NCBI GenBank assembly: GCA_017517665.1
Contig: JAFWYP010000033.1
Location: 1-64,000, forward strand
Source: Clostridia bacterium
GTDB lineage: Bacteria > Bacillota > Clostridia > Oscillospirales > Acutalibacteraceae
Length of the DNA: 64,000 bases
Direction of reading: 5' to 3'
The notes under the pieces are model-generated. The model saw only the letters and a program-made list of their open reading frames with translations. It searched no databases and had not been told where the DNA came from. Within the stretch, counting starts at the first letter, position 1. Every line of letters begins with the position of its first letter. Below are positions 48,245-57,060 of this stretch, piece after piece. Both the position numbers and the translations under genes were made by a program.

Positions 48245-48317
48245 ATTGTTTATTTGTTCAGAATGGGTTATTATCAGGTTGTAAACAGCGCTGTAAAAAA
48301 TATGAAGGGTGATTTTT

Positions 48318-49403
48318 ATGACAACTTATTTTGGTGAAAATCTTAAGAGGCTCCGCAAATCAAAGGACCTCACTCAGGAGGCACTTGCAGAATTCCTCGG
48401 TATGTCATTTCAGGCGATAAGCAAATGGGAAAGAGGCGACACATATCCCGACATAACAATGCTGCCGATAATTGCATCTTTCTTCGGTGTTACGGTTGAC
48501 AGCCTTCTCGGCACGGATGTTATCGCAAAAGAAGCAAAAATCAAAGAATATTGCGAAAAGTATTCCCATCTGTGGAGTGAAGGAAGAATTACGGAAGTAA
48601 GAGATATGCTTAAGCAGGCAACGGTTGAATTTCCGGGCAACTATGACCTGCTCGCAAAGTATCTCAACGCACTTATTCAGTCGGAATACAGCGATGAATA
48701 TAAGATTTCGATAAAAGGTGAAGTGCAGAGAGTCTACGACATGATTCAGAATCACTGCTCAACCGACAGCATCAGAATATGGGCAAAAAAGCTTATGTGC
48801 CGTTATCTGCGCGACCTCAGTCTTATCAAAAACAGCGGCGTTGATTTTTCCGAAGCGGAAAAAATTCTTTCCGAAATGCCGATTATGCAAAACACAAGAG
48901 ATTACGAAGCGATGTATATGTATCCTCACGATGATGAAAAACGTGCGGCTGCATGTGCAAACGGCATGGTTGAAATGCTCCGTCTTTTCGGCGAAATCAT
49001 GAACAGACGTCACAAGAATTTTCTTGATGCAGACAATGATATTGCCGAGGCGTATATCAACCTTGTTGAGGCGGTCATGCCCGACGGCGACTACGGTAAG
49101 AGCCACTATCTAATGGTAATTCATCACCAGAGAATCGGGGTCAGAAAATATCTTGCAGGCGACGAAAAAGCAGCACTCCGTCACTTTGAAAGAGCTGTTG
49201 AGCTTGCGGAAAAATATGATAAAATGCCCGATGTCATTATCCACACCTCTCCTGCGGTAATGGGGGTTGAGTTTGACAAAACCAAGGCATACAGATTTTG
49301 GGAGGGATCATTTGCCGAAGATGTCAAAGAAGGTCTGCGCAACAGACCCCAGCTTTCCGACGAATTCAAAAACAGCGAAGAATTTAAGAGAATAGTAGAA
49401 TAA
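48318..49403 (+). CDS. XRE-family regulator with a long helical C-terminal domain
   Basis: The 361-residue protein begins with a Cro/C1-type HTH (about 4-60: LKRLRKSKDLTQEALAEFLG, SFQAISKWERGDTYPDITMLPIIA). The C-terminal 290 residues are helical and TPR-like (for example ALRHFERAVELAEKY near 297), as in regulators that sense a small molecule or peptide. ATG 48318 is preferred over the in-frame GTG 48309, whose bases form part of the GGGTG ribosome site. No target gene is obvious next to it; the divergent and downstream genes have other roles. It is closed by a strong terminator. Confidence 0.88.
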   Translation: MTTYFGENLKRLRKSKDLTQEALAEFLGMSFQAISKWERGDTYPDITMLPIIASFFGVTVDSLLGTDVIAKEAKIKEYCEKYSHLWSEGRITEVRDMLKQATVEFPGNYDLLAKYLNALIQSEYSDEYKISIKGEVQRVYDMIQNHCSTDSIRIWAKKLMCRYLRDLSLIKNSGVDFSEAEKILSEMPIMQNTRDYEAMYMYPHDDEKRAAACANGMVEMLRLFGEIMNRRHKNFLDADNDIAEAYINLVEAVMPDGDYGKSHYLMVIHHQRIGVRKYLAGDEKAALRHFERAVELAEKYDKMPDVIIHTSPAVMGVEFDKTKAYRFWEGSFAEDVKEGLRNRPQLSDEFKNSEEFKRIVE

Positions 49404-49408
49404 ACACC

Positions 49409-49447
49409 GCACCCCTGAAACCGTTGCTTACACAGTTTCAGGGGTGC
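49409..49447 (+). terminator. Terminator after the XRE regulator gene
   Basis: A 13-bp perfect stem GCACCCCTGAAAC/GTTTCAGGGGTGC is followed by AATAATTATTATTTTTTC. It also separates the convergent YtvI-like gene. Confidence 0.85.
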
Positions 49448-49474
49448 AATAATTATTATTTTTTCTTCTTATTA

Positions 49475-50632
49475 TTATTCTTTCTTCCTGTCCATGCCCC
49501 AAAGATGAATGATTCCCTCGTCATTGAGTGCTTTCACAAGCACAAAGGTTATCGGAAGAATGAAAATTCCGAGGAATCCGAAAAGCTGAACGCCCATATA
49601 CATTCCGAAAAGGGTTATTGCGGGATGAAGTCCCACGTTCATCGCAACAAGTCGCGGTTCGATTACCTGACGGATAACCGTGATTAAAATATAAAGCACA
49701 ACAAGTCCGATTCCGAGACCTATATTGCCCGTAAACAAGCTGAAAATCGCCCACGGAATAAGAATTGTTCCCGTGCCGAGAACGGGCAGAATATCAACAA
49801 TTGCCGTGATTATTGAAATAACAAGTATATATCCGCCGCTGTAAACTCCGATAAGCTTCAGTATATTAAGACCTATCGAAACCTCGCAGAAGGTTATGAA
49901 AATCAGCGTTGCATAGGATTTGAGCATCTTTCCGAGGATATCGCCGAGAATTCTTCTTGTTTTGACAATTGCGACCTCATGCTCACGGGAAATATTCTCG
50001 CTGATAAGCACTCTGAATTTATCGTAGTCACAAGTTATGAAGAAACACGCTATAATACCCATGAAGATACCTGCAAAAATAACAGGTATCTGTTTCGCGG
50101 TGGAAAGAAGTCCGCCGAGAGGCGTTGCAAGGAAGGATAAATCAAAACCGTTTTCGGATGTCTGTGTCATGCCTGTTGTTTCTTCCTGAGAAACAAGCAG
50201 AAGTCTGTCAACAATGCCCGTCACGGAATCGGCAACCGTTTTTTCAAGTGAATCGGGCAAAACAGTCAGCCTTGCAAGAATCCATTCTTCCGCGGAGCGA
50301 ATCAGTGCAGGCAAATCCGACATTTTGGACATAACATATTCGCCGAAGCCTTTGAATTCAACAAAAAGTCTGTAGCCGACAAGCACAACCGCTGAAATAA
50401 CAATCGAGATAATCAGCAAAACAGCAACCGCACCGAGAATATTCTTTTTGATTTTTGTTTTTTCGGAAATTATTCTCAGCGGTTTCTGGAGAAGAATTGC
50501 AACGGCGAGCGCAACGATAAACGGCGCAACCAGACCGAAAGCATACTTCATGAAGAGATAAAAAAGCGCAATAATAACCGTGTAATAAGTAATGTTAATC
50601 AGCGTTGATTTTCTCTTTTCGGTAATTTCCAT
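49475..50632 (-). CDS. YtvI/AI-2E-family permease
   Basis: The 385-residue membrane protein starts at ATG 50630-50632, with GAGGGGG upstream. Eight or so hydrophobic segments occur. The family's C-terminal half is evident: ITAIVDILPVLGTGTILIPWAIFSL (in parts, about 275-300) and IEPRLVAMNVGLHPAITLFGMYMGVQLFG (in parts, about 326-355). A soluble region lies at about 80-180. In Bacillus, YtvI-like proteins are linked to sporulation, and other members export small molecules or ions. The substrate cannot be told. It ends in MDRKKE and is convergent with the regulator gene. Confidence 0.88.
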   Translation of the reverse strand: MEITEKRKSTLINITYYTVIIALFYLFMKYAFGLVAPFIVALAVAILLQKPLRIISEKTKIKKNILGAVAVLLIISIVISAVVLVGYRLFVEFKGFGEYVMSKMSDLPALIRSAEEWILARLTVLPDSLEKTVADSVTGIVDRLLLVSQEETTGMTQTSENGFDLSFLATPLGGLLSTAKQIPVIFAGIFMGIIACFFITCDYDKFRVLISENISREHEVAIVKTRRILGDILGKMLKSYATLIFITFCEVSIGLNILKLIGVYSGGYILVISIITAIVDILPVLGTGTILIPWAIFSLFTGNIGLGIGLVVLYILITVIRQVIEPRLVAMNVGLHPAITLFGMYMGVQLFGFLGIFILPITFVLVKALNDEGIIHLWGMDRKKE

Positions 50633-50811
50633 TTGAATTCCCCCTCGTAAAAAGAAATTACACGGATATTTTACACCATTTTTCACTAAAAGGCAATTAT
50701 TGTTATAAAAAAGACATAAAAATTTAACAAAAGTTAAAAATATGTCTTTATTATTTTGAAAAAGTGTGTTAAAATCTTTTTAATTAGTTATTTTTTAAAG
50801 GAGCGATTCGG

Positions 50812-52050
50812 ATGTATGTTGCCATAATGGGTTACGGCGTGGTTGGCTCGGGTGTTGCAACCCTTCTCAATAAAAACCACGAACACATCGTTAAAAAGAG
50901 CTTGCAGAGCGATATGCAGCTTAAATATATTCTTGACCGCCGAACATTCCCCGGTGACCCTTATGAACATCTTCTCATCTCCGACTTCTCAAAAATAGTT
51001 GAGGACGATGAGGTGAAGATAGTTGTTGAAACCATGGGCGGACTTCACCCCGCTTATGAATATGTTCTTGCAAGCCTTAAGGCAGGCAAGAATGTTGTAA
51101 CCTCCAATAAAGAGCTTGTTGCCGCAAAGGGCTGTGAGCTTCTTAAGGTTGCAGATGAAAATAATGTTAACTTCCTGTTTGAAGCAAGTGTCGGCGGCGG
51201 TATCCCCATCATCAGACCCATCAGCCAGTGCCTTGCTGCAAACGATATTGATGAAATTGCAGGTATCCTCAACGGCACAACCAATTTCATCCTCACAAGA
51301 ATGATTGTTGACGGAATGACCTTTGACGAGGCACTCCTTCTTGCCCAGAAAAACGGCTATGCAGAGCGCGACCCTTCCGCTGATGTTGACGGTCATGACG
51401 CTTGCAGAAAGATTTGCATTCTCGCTGCTCTCTGCTTCGGAAAGCACGTTTATCCCGATTCGGTTTACACCGAAGGAATACGCAAGATTGACCTTGCAGA
51501 CGTTGACTATGCACGCTCATGGGGCGGCGTAATCAAGCTTATCGCAAGAGCAAAGATGCTCGAAAGCGGCAAGGTTTCGGTTATGGTATCTCCCGCTTTT
51601 GTTCAGAATCACAGCCAGCTTGCTTCTGTTGACGATGTATTCAACGCAATCCTCGTAAGAGGCGATGCTATCGGCGACGTTGTATTCTACGGCAAGGGTG
51701 CAGGCAAGATGCCCACCGCAAGCGCCGTTGTTGCCGACGTTATCGACTGCGCAAGACATATGCAGCGCAAAAAGTTCTTCGGCTGGGCGGACAGCGAGGA
51801 AGGCTATGTTGCAGACCATGGAGAAAGCACATCCGCTTTCTATGTAAGAGCAACCACAGAGAATGCCGCCGCGGCTCTCACTCAGGTTAATTCACTCTTC
51901 GGTGCGGTCAAGATGCTCACAAGAGAAAATGCACCCGACGGCGAATTTGCTTTTGTTACCGATATCATTTCCGAAAAGGATATGGCGGAAAAGCTTGCTC
52001 TTGTTAATGAATCAAAAATTGAATCGGTTATCCGCATAACCGATTATTAA
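50812..52050 (+). CDS. hom: Homoserine dehydrogenase
   Basis: The 412-residue NAD(P)-dependent enzyme reduces aspartate semialdehyde to homoserine. It begins with the Rossmann motif MGYGVVGSGVATLL. GKNVVTSNKELVA (about 92-104), the GGGIPIIRPI segment near 128, GILNGTTNFIL near 146 and the catalytic segment DPSADVDGHDACRKICIL (about 187-204) are present. The C-terminal 80 residues form an ACT domain (about 335-412), the usual site of threonine inhibition. It is followed by lysC 21 bases later in one operon for the aspartate pathway. Confidence 0.95.
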   Translation: MYVAIMGYGVVGSGVATLLNKNHEHIVKKSLQSDMQLKYILDRRTFPGDPYEHLLISDFSKIVEDDEVKIVVETMGGLHPAYEYVLASLKAGKNVVTSNKELVAAKGCELLKVADENNVNFLFEASVGGGIPIIRPISQCLAANDIDEIAGILNGTTNFILTRMIVDGMTFDEALLLAQKNGYAERDPSADVDGHDACRKICILAALCFGKHVYPDSVYTEGIRKIDLADVDYARSWGGVIKLIARAKMLESGKVSVMVSPAFVQNHSQLASVDDVFNAILVRGDAIGDVVFYGKGAGKMPTASAVVADVIDCARHMQRKKFFGWADSEEGYVADHGESTSAFYVRATTENAAAALTQVNSLFGAVKMLTRENAPDGEFAFVTDIISEKDMAEKLALVNESKIESVIRITDY

Positions 52051-52071
52051 TCCCTGTCAGGAGGTTCAGTT

Positions 52072-53286
52072 ATGGGTTTAATAGTTCAGAAATTCGGCGG
52101 CAGCTCGGTTGCCAATGCCGAAAGAGTTATGAATGTAGCAAGAATCGTTACCGACACTTATAAAGAAGGTAATGACGTTGTTGTTGTTGTTTCCGCACAG
52201 GGCGACACAACAGATGATCTTATTGCAAAGGCTAACGAAATCAATCCCAAGGCATCAAAGAGAGAGATGGATATGCTCCTTGCTTCGGGCGAACAGATTT
52301 CGATTTCACTTCTTGCCATGGCTATCGAAAGCCTCGGCTTCCCCGTTTGCTCGCTTCTTGGCTGGCAGGCAGGCTTCACAACAAATTCCGTTTACGGCTC
52401 GGCAAGAATCAAGAAGGTTAAGGCTGACCGTATCAAGATGGAAATCGCAAAGAAAAACATCGTTATCGTTGCAGGCTTCCAGGGCCTCAACAAATACGAT
52501 GATATAACAACCATCGGCAGAGGCGGTTCGGACACAAGCGCAGTTGCTATAGCAGCATCAATGCACGCTGACCGCTGCCAGATTTTCACCGACGTTGAAG
52601 GCGTTTACACCGCAGACCCCAGAAAGGTCAAGGGTGCAATCAAGCTTAATGAAATCACATATGATGAAATGCTTGAGCTTGCAACTCTCGGCGCACAGGT
52701 TCTCAACAACCGTTCGGTTGAAATGGCTAAGAAATATAATGTTAAACTTGAGGTGCTTTCAAGCCTTGTAAGAAAGCCCGGCACAATTGTCAAGGAGGTA
52801 GCAGACATGGAAAAAATGCTCGTCAGAGGTGTAACAAAGGATACAGACGTTGCCCGTGTATCAATCATCGGTGTTCCCAACGTTCCCGGTATCGCATATA
52901 AAATCTTCGGAAAGCTTGCCGCAAAGGACGTTAACGTTGATATCATCCTTCAGTCAGTAGGCAGAGGCGACACAAAAGACATCGCTTTCACAACAACAAA
53001 GGCAAAGCTTGACGATACAGTTGAAACTCTCAACTCACTCGACCTTCTCGAGGGTCTTGAAATTATCTGCGACACAGACGTTGCAAAGGTTTCCGTTGTC
53101 GGCGCAGGCATGGAATCACATCCCGGCATCGCCGCAAAGATGTTTGAGGCACTCTTTGAGTCAGACGTAAACATCCAGATGATTGCAACAAGCGAAATCA
53201 AAATTTCCGTTCTCATCGACGTTAAGGACGCAGACAAGGCTGTTGAAGCAGTCCACAACGCATTCATTCCCGTTATCAACGAATAA
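52072..53286 (+). CDS. lysC: Aspartokinase
   Basis: The 404-residue enzyme phosphorylates aspartate, the first step to lysine, threonine and methionine. VQKFGGSSVANAERV (about 4-18), GEQISISLLAMA (about 69-80), TIGRGGSDTSAVAIA (about 148-162) and FTDVEGVYTADPR (about 171-183) mark the kinase domain. Two C-terminal ACT domains (about 265-400; RVSIIGVPNVPG and KVSVVGAGMESHPG) are regulatory. With two ACT domains and this length it resembles the lysine/threonine-sensitive aspartokinase II/III group. An internal start for a separate beta subunit, as in Bacillus LysC, was not evident. Confidence 0.95.
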   Translation: MGLIVQKFGGSSVANAERVMNVARIVTDTYKEGNDVVVVVSAQGDTTDDLIAKANEINPKASKREMDMLLASGEQISISLLAMAIESLGFPVCSLLGWQAGFTTNSVYGSARIKKVKADRIKMEIAKKNIVIVAGFQGLNKYDDITTIGRGGSDTSAVAIAASMHADRCQIFTDVEGVYTADPRKVKGAIKLNEITYDEMLELATLGAQVLNNRSVEMAKKYNVKLEVLSSLVRKPGTIVKEVADMEKMLVRGVTKDTDVARVSIIGVPNVPGIAYKIFGKLAAKDVNVDIILQSVGRGDTKDIAFTTTKAKLDDTVETLNSLDLLEGLEIICDTDVAKVSVVGAGMESHPGIAAKMFEALFESDVNIQMIATSEIKISVLIDVKDADKAVEAVHNAFIPVINE

Positions 53287-53295
53287 TAAAAAATC

Positions 53296-53332
53296 AGACC
53301 TCGGTATTTCAGAAGAAGTACCGAGGTCTTTT
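53296..53332. terminator. Terminator after lysC (bidirectional)
   Basis: A perfect 11-bp stem AGACCTCGGTA/TACCGAGGTCT has TTTTATT after it on the plus strand and GATTTTTTATT after it on the minus strand. It serves the convergent gene at 53334 as well. Confidence 0.88.
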
Positions 53333-53333
53333 A

Positions 53334-54089
53334 TTATGCGTTTTCCGTGTTTTCTTTTATTTCATGTATCTCTTCAAGGATTTCAGCTTCACCGTCAACA
53401 ATTCTGTATGCTATCTTTACAGATTCATTTTCTTTTTCGTTTCCGTCAATGGAACCGTATTTAAGCCAATATTCATAGCTTTCTTTGTTGCTGTCAAAAT
53501 ACTCACCGGCAAGAACAATTGTGACGGTTCTTGTGGGCGAACAGTCCGCTTTATAGTATTCGGCGCAACGTTCGCTGTTGCCCCGAAGATACCAGCCGTA
53601 TTCGCCATCAAGGGGCTGCTGTGCGGTTGCGGTATAGTCGAAGGCAAAATATTCATCAGGGGAATAAATCACCGCTTTGTCATAAAGAAGTTTTGAGTCG
53701 TCGCCAAGCTCAGCTTCGGCATAATATCTCTTTTCGTTGCCGTTTTCGTCCGTGAAGGTGATTCTGTAATATTGACCGTAGAAGTGTTCCGCGGGGTCTA
53801 AGGGCTCTTTAGTGATAAGGTCTTTGGCCAAGCCTGCAAAAATACCGATCATATCCTTAATTGCATTGCTTTTGAAATAAAAAATCTGCTTTTCGCCGTC
53901 AATTTCGGTTTCAACAAGCTCAACGGGAGTGCCGTCCTGAATATCGCATTCCCAGACAATGCCTTTTTCGGGTTCATAGGGAAGAACCACCTCGGTTTTG
54001 TCAACACCCGTTACCGCACCGATAACCGATGAAACTGCAAAAAAGATAAGAAAAAGCGGGATTATAATAATTATTGTTACCGAACCCAT
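53334..54089 (-). CDS. Membrane-anchored protein of unknown function
   Basis: The 251-residue protein begins with a hydrophobic segment (TIIIIIPLFLIFFAVSSVIGAV, about 5-26, given as the anchor) and then an acidic extracellular region with many Tyr and Glu residues. No lipobox and no cleavage motif is clear, so it is probably a single-pass membrane protein. The body (WECDIQDGTPVELVE, YYRITFTDENGNEKRYYAEAELGD, EYGWYLRGNSERCAEY) suggests a beta-rich fold. I do not recognise the family. It lies downstream of a secreted beta-helix protein, 75 bases away on the same strand, and may be co-expressed. The ATG at 54089 has AAAGGAG upstream. Confidence 0.72.
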   Translation of the reverse strand: MGSVTIIIIIPLFLIFFAVSSVIGAVTGVDKTEVVLPYEPEKGIVWECDIQDGTPVELVETEIDGEKQIFYFKSNAIKDMIGIFAGLAKDLITKEPLDPAEHFYGQYYRITFTDENGNEKRYYAEAELGDDSKLLYDKAVIYSPDEYFAFDYTATAQQPLDGEYGWYLRGNSERCAEYYKADCSPTRTVTIVLAGEYFDSNKESYEYWLKYGSIDGNEKENESVKIAYRIVDGEAEILEEIHEIKENTENA

Positions 54090-54164
54090 AATTTTCTCCT
54101 TTGCTATGCCATAATTGTAATATGTTTTGTTTAGGGCAGGATGCCTGCATCTTGCCGTTTGCCG

Positions 54165-55760
54165 TTATCCGAACAATCCGCCGAAAAACTCTCCGATTTT
54201 TGCAAAGATATTTCTGAAGAATTCAGCGATTTTTTCAAAGAAGCTGAGTTCTTTCTGTTCTTCTTCGGTTGCGGCGGTAATCTGAACCCATTTATATTGA
54301 GTTGCTTTTGCGTTGTCATAGTCCTCGGCATCCGAGCCGTCGGGTGAAAATGAACCCTTTGCAGTTACGTTTTCACCGAGAATGATGCCTTTGCTGTTTT
54401 TTATCGCAGTTGCGTTCACGCTTGAAAAGGTGAGTGTTCCGTTGCCCGTGATTTCGGGTGCATATTTGCTTTCAAGACCGTAAACATTGCCGAATGAGTG
54501 CTCATCTCTGCTGAAAGAATTGTCGCCTTCAATATGAATATTGACAAATCCGTTGATTTCCAGAGCATCGTTTTCGGTGAATGAACGGAGATAGAGCGTG
54601 TTTGTTATTCTGTCATAGTGAACATTCCAGTCGCCGTCGGCTTCGGTGGTGTGACCGCTGTTGTTTTTTGTGTCAAACACCCAATAATAGTCCTCATTGT
54701 CTCCGGCGGAGTAAACACCGTGAAGACCTGCATTGATGGTTGTTACGCCTTCCGTGATTCCCTCGGGAGTGATTGAAAGACGGGTGAGATATTTATAAAG
54801 AGAAATATTCTGTCTGTCCGTGAAACCGTCGATAACCGCAATCATGTAATTCATCGCCGAAGTGTAACCCCAGTCGGAATAGGAAATGATTACGATGTCA
54901 ACGTAACTGTTCTGAATAAGCAGGGTGCCCGTTGAAATTCCCTGACAGGCAGAGTCAAAGTCTTTGATATCCTTATTGTTGATTTCGATGTTTGCGTTGC
55001 TGTCCTTGATTGTTACCGAGAAAATATAAAGTCCGTATGCATTTTTGCAGTTTTCAACCGTTATATTCACATCCGACTCAACCGCTTCAAAAAGGCTGCC
55101 TTGTGTTCCCGAATAAACCGCCATGAATTTTTCGGAATTGACGGCATTGATATTCAAATCGGAATTGTGAACATAAATCTTGTTTGCAATAAGAGCGCAA
55201 GTGCCCTCGTCGGAGCAATCCGTGATATTAATGTTAACGGCTGTTTCAGTTATATGGATTTCGCCCTGACCCGCAACAATTGCGCTGCAGATTGCATCGG
55301 GAGTGTTTGAATTGATTGTGAGCGAACCGTCACCGCTGAAATATGTTGAACCGTAAACATTAAAAATGCCCGTTGCCTCACCGTTTCTGGTGTTTTTAAT
55401 GTTTATTGTGTTTTTGCCGATAAGCCTGATATTGAGGTCTTGCGTTGAAACGATACCCGTCGCCATATCAAAATCAATATTTTCAAGAACACCGATTCCT
55501 TTGTTTTCAAACTCTGCATCCTTGAGAGTGAGGGTGTTTGATTCTTTGTCATAAGCAATGTTGTAGTTTTTTTCGCTGCCGCTTGTGACATTGCCCAGCA
55601 CGTTGATTCTCCAATAACCCGAATCCGTGATTGCCTGACCTGCCGCAACAATCACCTGACCGATTTCTTCTTCTGCCGCAAATGATGAAATTGACAGCAT
55701 GGGTATCAGGCAAAGAATTGCCATGATAACCGATAATACTTTTGTCCCTGTTTTTTTCAT
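54165..55760 (-). CDS. Secreted beta-helix-like protein with Phe-rich C-terminal tail
   Basis: The 531-residue product starts with a signal peptide (MKKTGTKVLSVIMAILCLIP..., cleavage after FAA, about 28). The rest alternates short strands in the pattern of a right-handed parallel beta-helix: repeated phrases such as NLTLKDAEF, LNIRLIGKNTINI, GSLTINSN, VDVNITVE and LEINGFVNIHIEGDNSF (at about 75-450). A domain of this type is often annotated as carbohydrate-binding. The last 25 residues (from 506) form an amphipathic helix rich in Phe and Gly, a possible membrane- or wall-associating tail. The binding partner is unknown. The ATG at 55760 has AAGGAAA upstream. Confidence 0.75.
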   Translation of the reverse strand: MKKTGTKVLSVIMAILCLIPMLSISSFAAEEEIGQVIVAAGQAITDSGYWRINVLGNVTSGSEKNYNIAYDKESNTLTLKDAEFENKGIGVLENIDFDMATGIVSTQDLNIRLIGKNTINIKNTRNGEATGIFNVYGSTYFSGDGSLTINSNTPDAICSAIVAGQGEIHITETAVNINITDCSDEGTCALIANKIYVHNSDLNINAVNSEKFMAVYSGTQGSLFEAVESDVNITVENCKNAYGLYIFSVTIKDSNANIEINNKDIKDFDSACQGISTGTLLIQNSYVDIVIISYSDWGYTSAMNYMIAVIDGFTDRQNISLYKYLTRLSITPEGITEGVTTINAGLHGVYSAGDNEDYYWVFDTKNNSGHTTEADGDWNVHYDRITNTLYLRSFTENDALEINGFVNIHIEGDNSFSRDEHSFGNVYGLESKYAPEITGNGTLTFSSVNATAIKNSKGIILGENVTAKGSFSPDGSDAEDYDNAKATQYKWVQITAATEEEQKELSFFEKIAEFFRNIFAKIGEFFGGLFG

Positions 55761-55858
55761 GTGTTTTCCTTCTTTCTGAGTTTTTGCCGTATACGGTAAT
55801 CACATCTTAACACATTCACCGCGTTTTTTCTATCAACTCGAGTTTACATCGGCATATT

Positions 55859-56689
55859 TTAAAAGAAATTTCTTCTCCAATGGAACAAATACTGCTGTGC
55901 GATGCCTCTTACACCGTTTGTGCATTCGGGAAGTCCGTCGGGATAAAGCTCGCTCATGATGCGTTTTACCCACACGTCAACGGGGAAGGCATCAACCTTT
56001 CCGAAGCCGTAGAGAAGCGAACATTGTGCAACCTTCTCGCCGACACCCTTGATTTTTATCAGTTCATCTCTTCCCTCATCAATGGTGAGGGCATAAATTT
56101 TTTCAATGTCTATTTCGCCGTTTGCAACTTTTTCGGCGGCATCAATGATGTATTTTGCTCTGAAGCCTGCCCTTATCGGTGCGAGAGCCTCAATGCCCAC
56201 CTCGGCAATTTTCTGCGCAGAGGGGAAGGAATAATCATCATTACCCAAAGGCTCGCCCAGAAGTCGGCACAGACGGTCTATTATGCCTTTTATTCGCGGG
56301 ATATTGTTATTCTGCGAAATGATGAAAGAGCAAATCGCCTCCCAAGGCTCCTGACGGAGCAGTCTGATTCCGTAGCAGGTGTCAACCGCCTCGGCAAGAT
56401 AGCGGTCTGCCGTAAACCTGCGGCAGAGAGTGCCGTAATCTCTTTCAAGGTCAAAATAGGAAATCCATATGCTTTCAAAATCCTCTTTTGTTGTGCCGAT
56501 GAATTCAATTCCTTTTTCGGTCTTTTTAAGTGTCAAAGGTCTTGAAAAGGCAACGCCGTGCCATTCATCCTCGTCAATCCGAACCCATCGGAATGCCTGA
56601 CCGCAGTCCAGAGTCAGTGCAAGGTCGAAACAATCAGGGTTTAAAATAATCTTGTTTTCTTCAATTGTATATGTATTTTTTACAGCCAT
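55859..56689 (-). CDS. 8-oxoguanine DNA glycosylase (clostridial OGG type)
   Basis: The 276-residue repair enzyme removes 8-oxoguanine from DNA. It has an N-terminal OGG-type domain (about 1-100, including FDLALTLDCGQAFRW) and then a helix-hairpin-helix-GPD core: FIISQNNNIPRIKGIIDRLC (about 124-143), IKGVGEKVAQCSLLY (about 212-226) with the catalytic Lys in the hairpin, and the catalytic Asp in FPVDVWVKRIM (about 234-244). Clostridial OGG (Clostridium acetobutylicum Ogg) is the closest type. It stands near nth but is separated by the DnaA-box region. GGAG lies about 10 bases before the ATG. Confidence 0.9.
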   Translation of the reverse strand: MAVKNTYTIEENKIILNPDCFDLALTLDCGQAFRWVRIDEDEWHGVAFSRPLTLKKTEKGIEFIGTTKEDFESIWISYFDLERDYGTLCRRFTADRYLAEAVDTCYGIRLLRQEPWEAICSFIISQNNNIPRIKGIIDRLCRLLGEPLGNDDYSFPSAQKIAEVGIEALAPIRAGFRAKYIIDAAEKVANGEIDIEKIYALTIDEGRDELIKIKGVGEKVAQCSLLYGFGKVDAFPVDVWVKRIMSELYPDGLPECTNGVRGIAQQYLFHWRRNFF

Positions 56690-56862
56690 TTTTGTTAATT
56701 CTCCAAACTGTAATATTTTCTTTTCGATTCGTCAGCAACCATGTTTTTTATCAAAAAATTATGTTTAAATGCACAAAAATCTTAACATAATTTTATCGAC
56801 AATTTGCAACATTTTGTAAAGAATGTACAACCTTTGGTATATTCTTTTTTAGCACAATAAAG

Positions 56863-56952
56863 TTTTCCACACCCGTTTTTGGCGATAAATAAGGGGTTTT
56901 CAGCATAGTTATTCAACTTTTCCACACAGTTATCCACTTTTTCTGTGGAAAA
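56863..56952. promoter_or_regulatory. Cluster of DnaA-box-like 9-mers
   Basis: Within 90 bases lie TTTTCCACA (56863-56871), TTTTCCACA (56918-56926), TTATCCACT (56930-56938) and TGTGGAAAA (56944-56952, reverse), each one or two bases from the consensus TTATCCACA. A TTATTCAAC (56909) is weaker. They lie in the 371-base gap 56690-57060, next to an AT-rich stretch (56700-56860). The pattern resembles Firmicute origin or dnaA-upstream regions, but dnaA and dnaN are not here. Confidence 0.6.
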
Positions 56953-57060
56953 GCGGATTATACGCAAAGTATATTAATCATTACAAAGCTATATGAATAT
57001 ATACCCATTCGTCTGCCAAAAATAACATAGAAATCCATCGGAGTGAAGGGAGAAATCAGG

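Noticed and set aside
54120..54164. A terminator after the beta-helix protein gene
   Set aside because: A hairpin with GGCAAGATGC/GCATCCTGCC arms exists, but it has a mismatch and no T run on the minus strand, and the next gene on that strand may be co-transcribed.
56863..56952. Calling the DnaA-box cluster the chromosomal origin
   Set aside because: dnaA, dnaN and recF are not adjacent, and the minus-strand direction of the ribosomal genes at the right edge suggests that the origin lies beyond the window. The cluster is reported only as a binding-site candidate.
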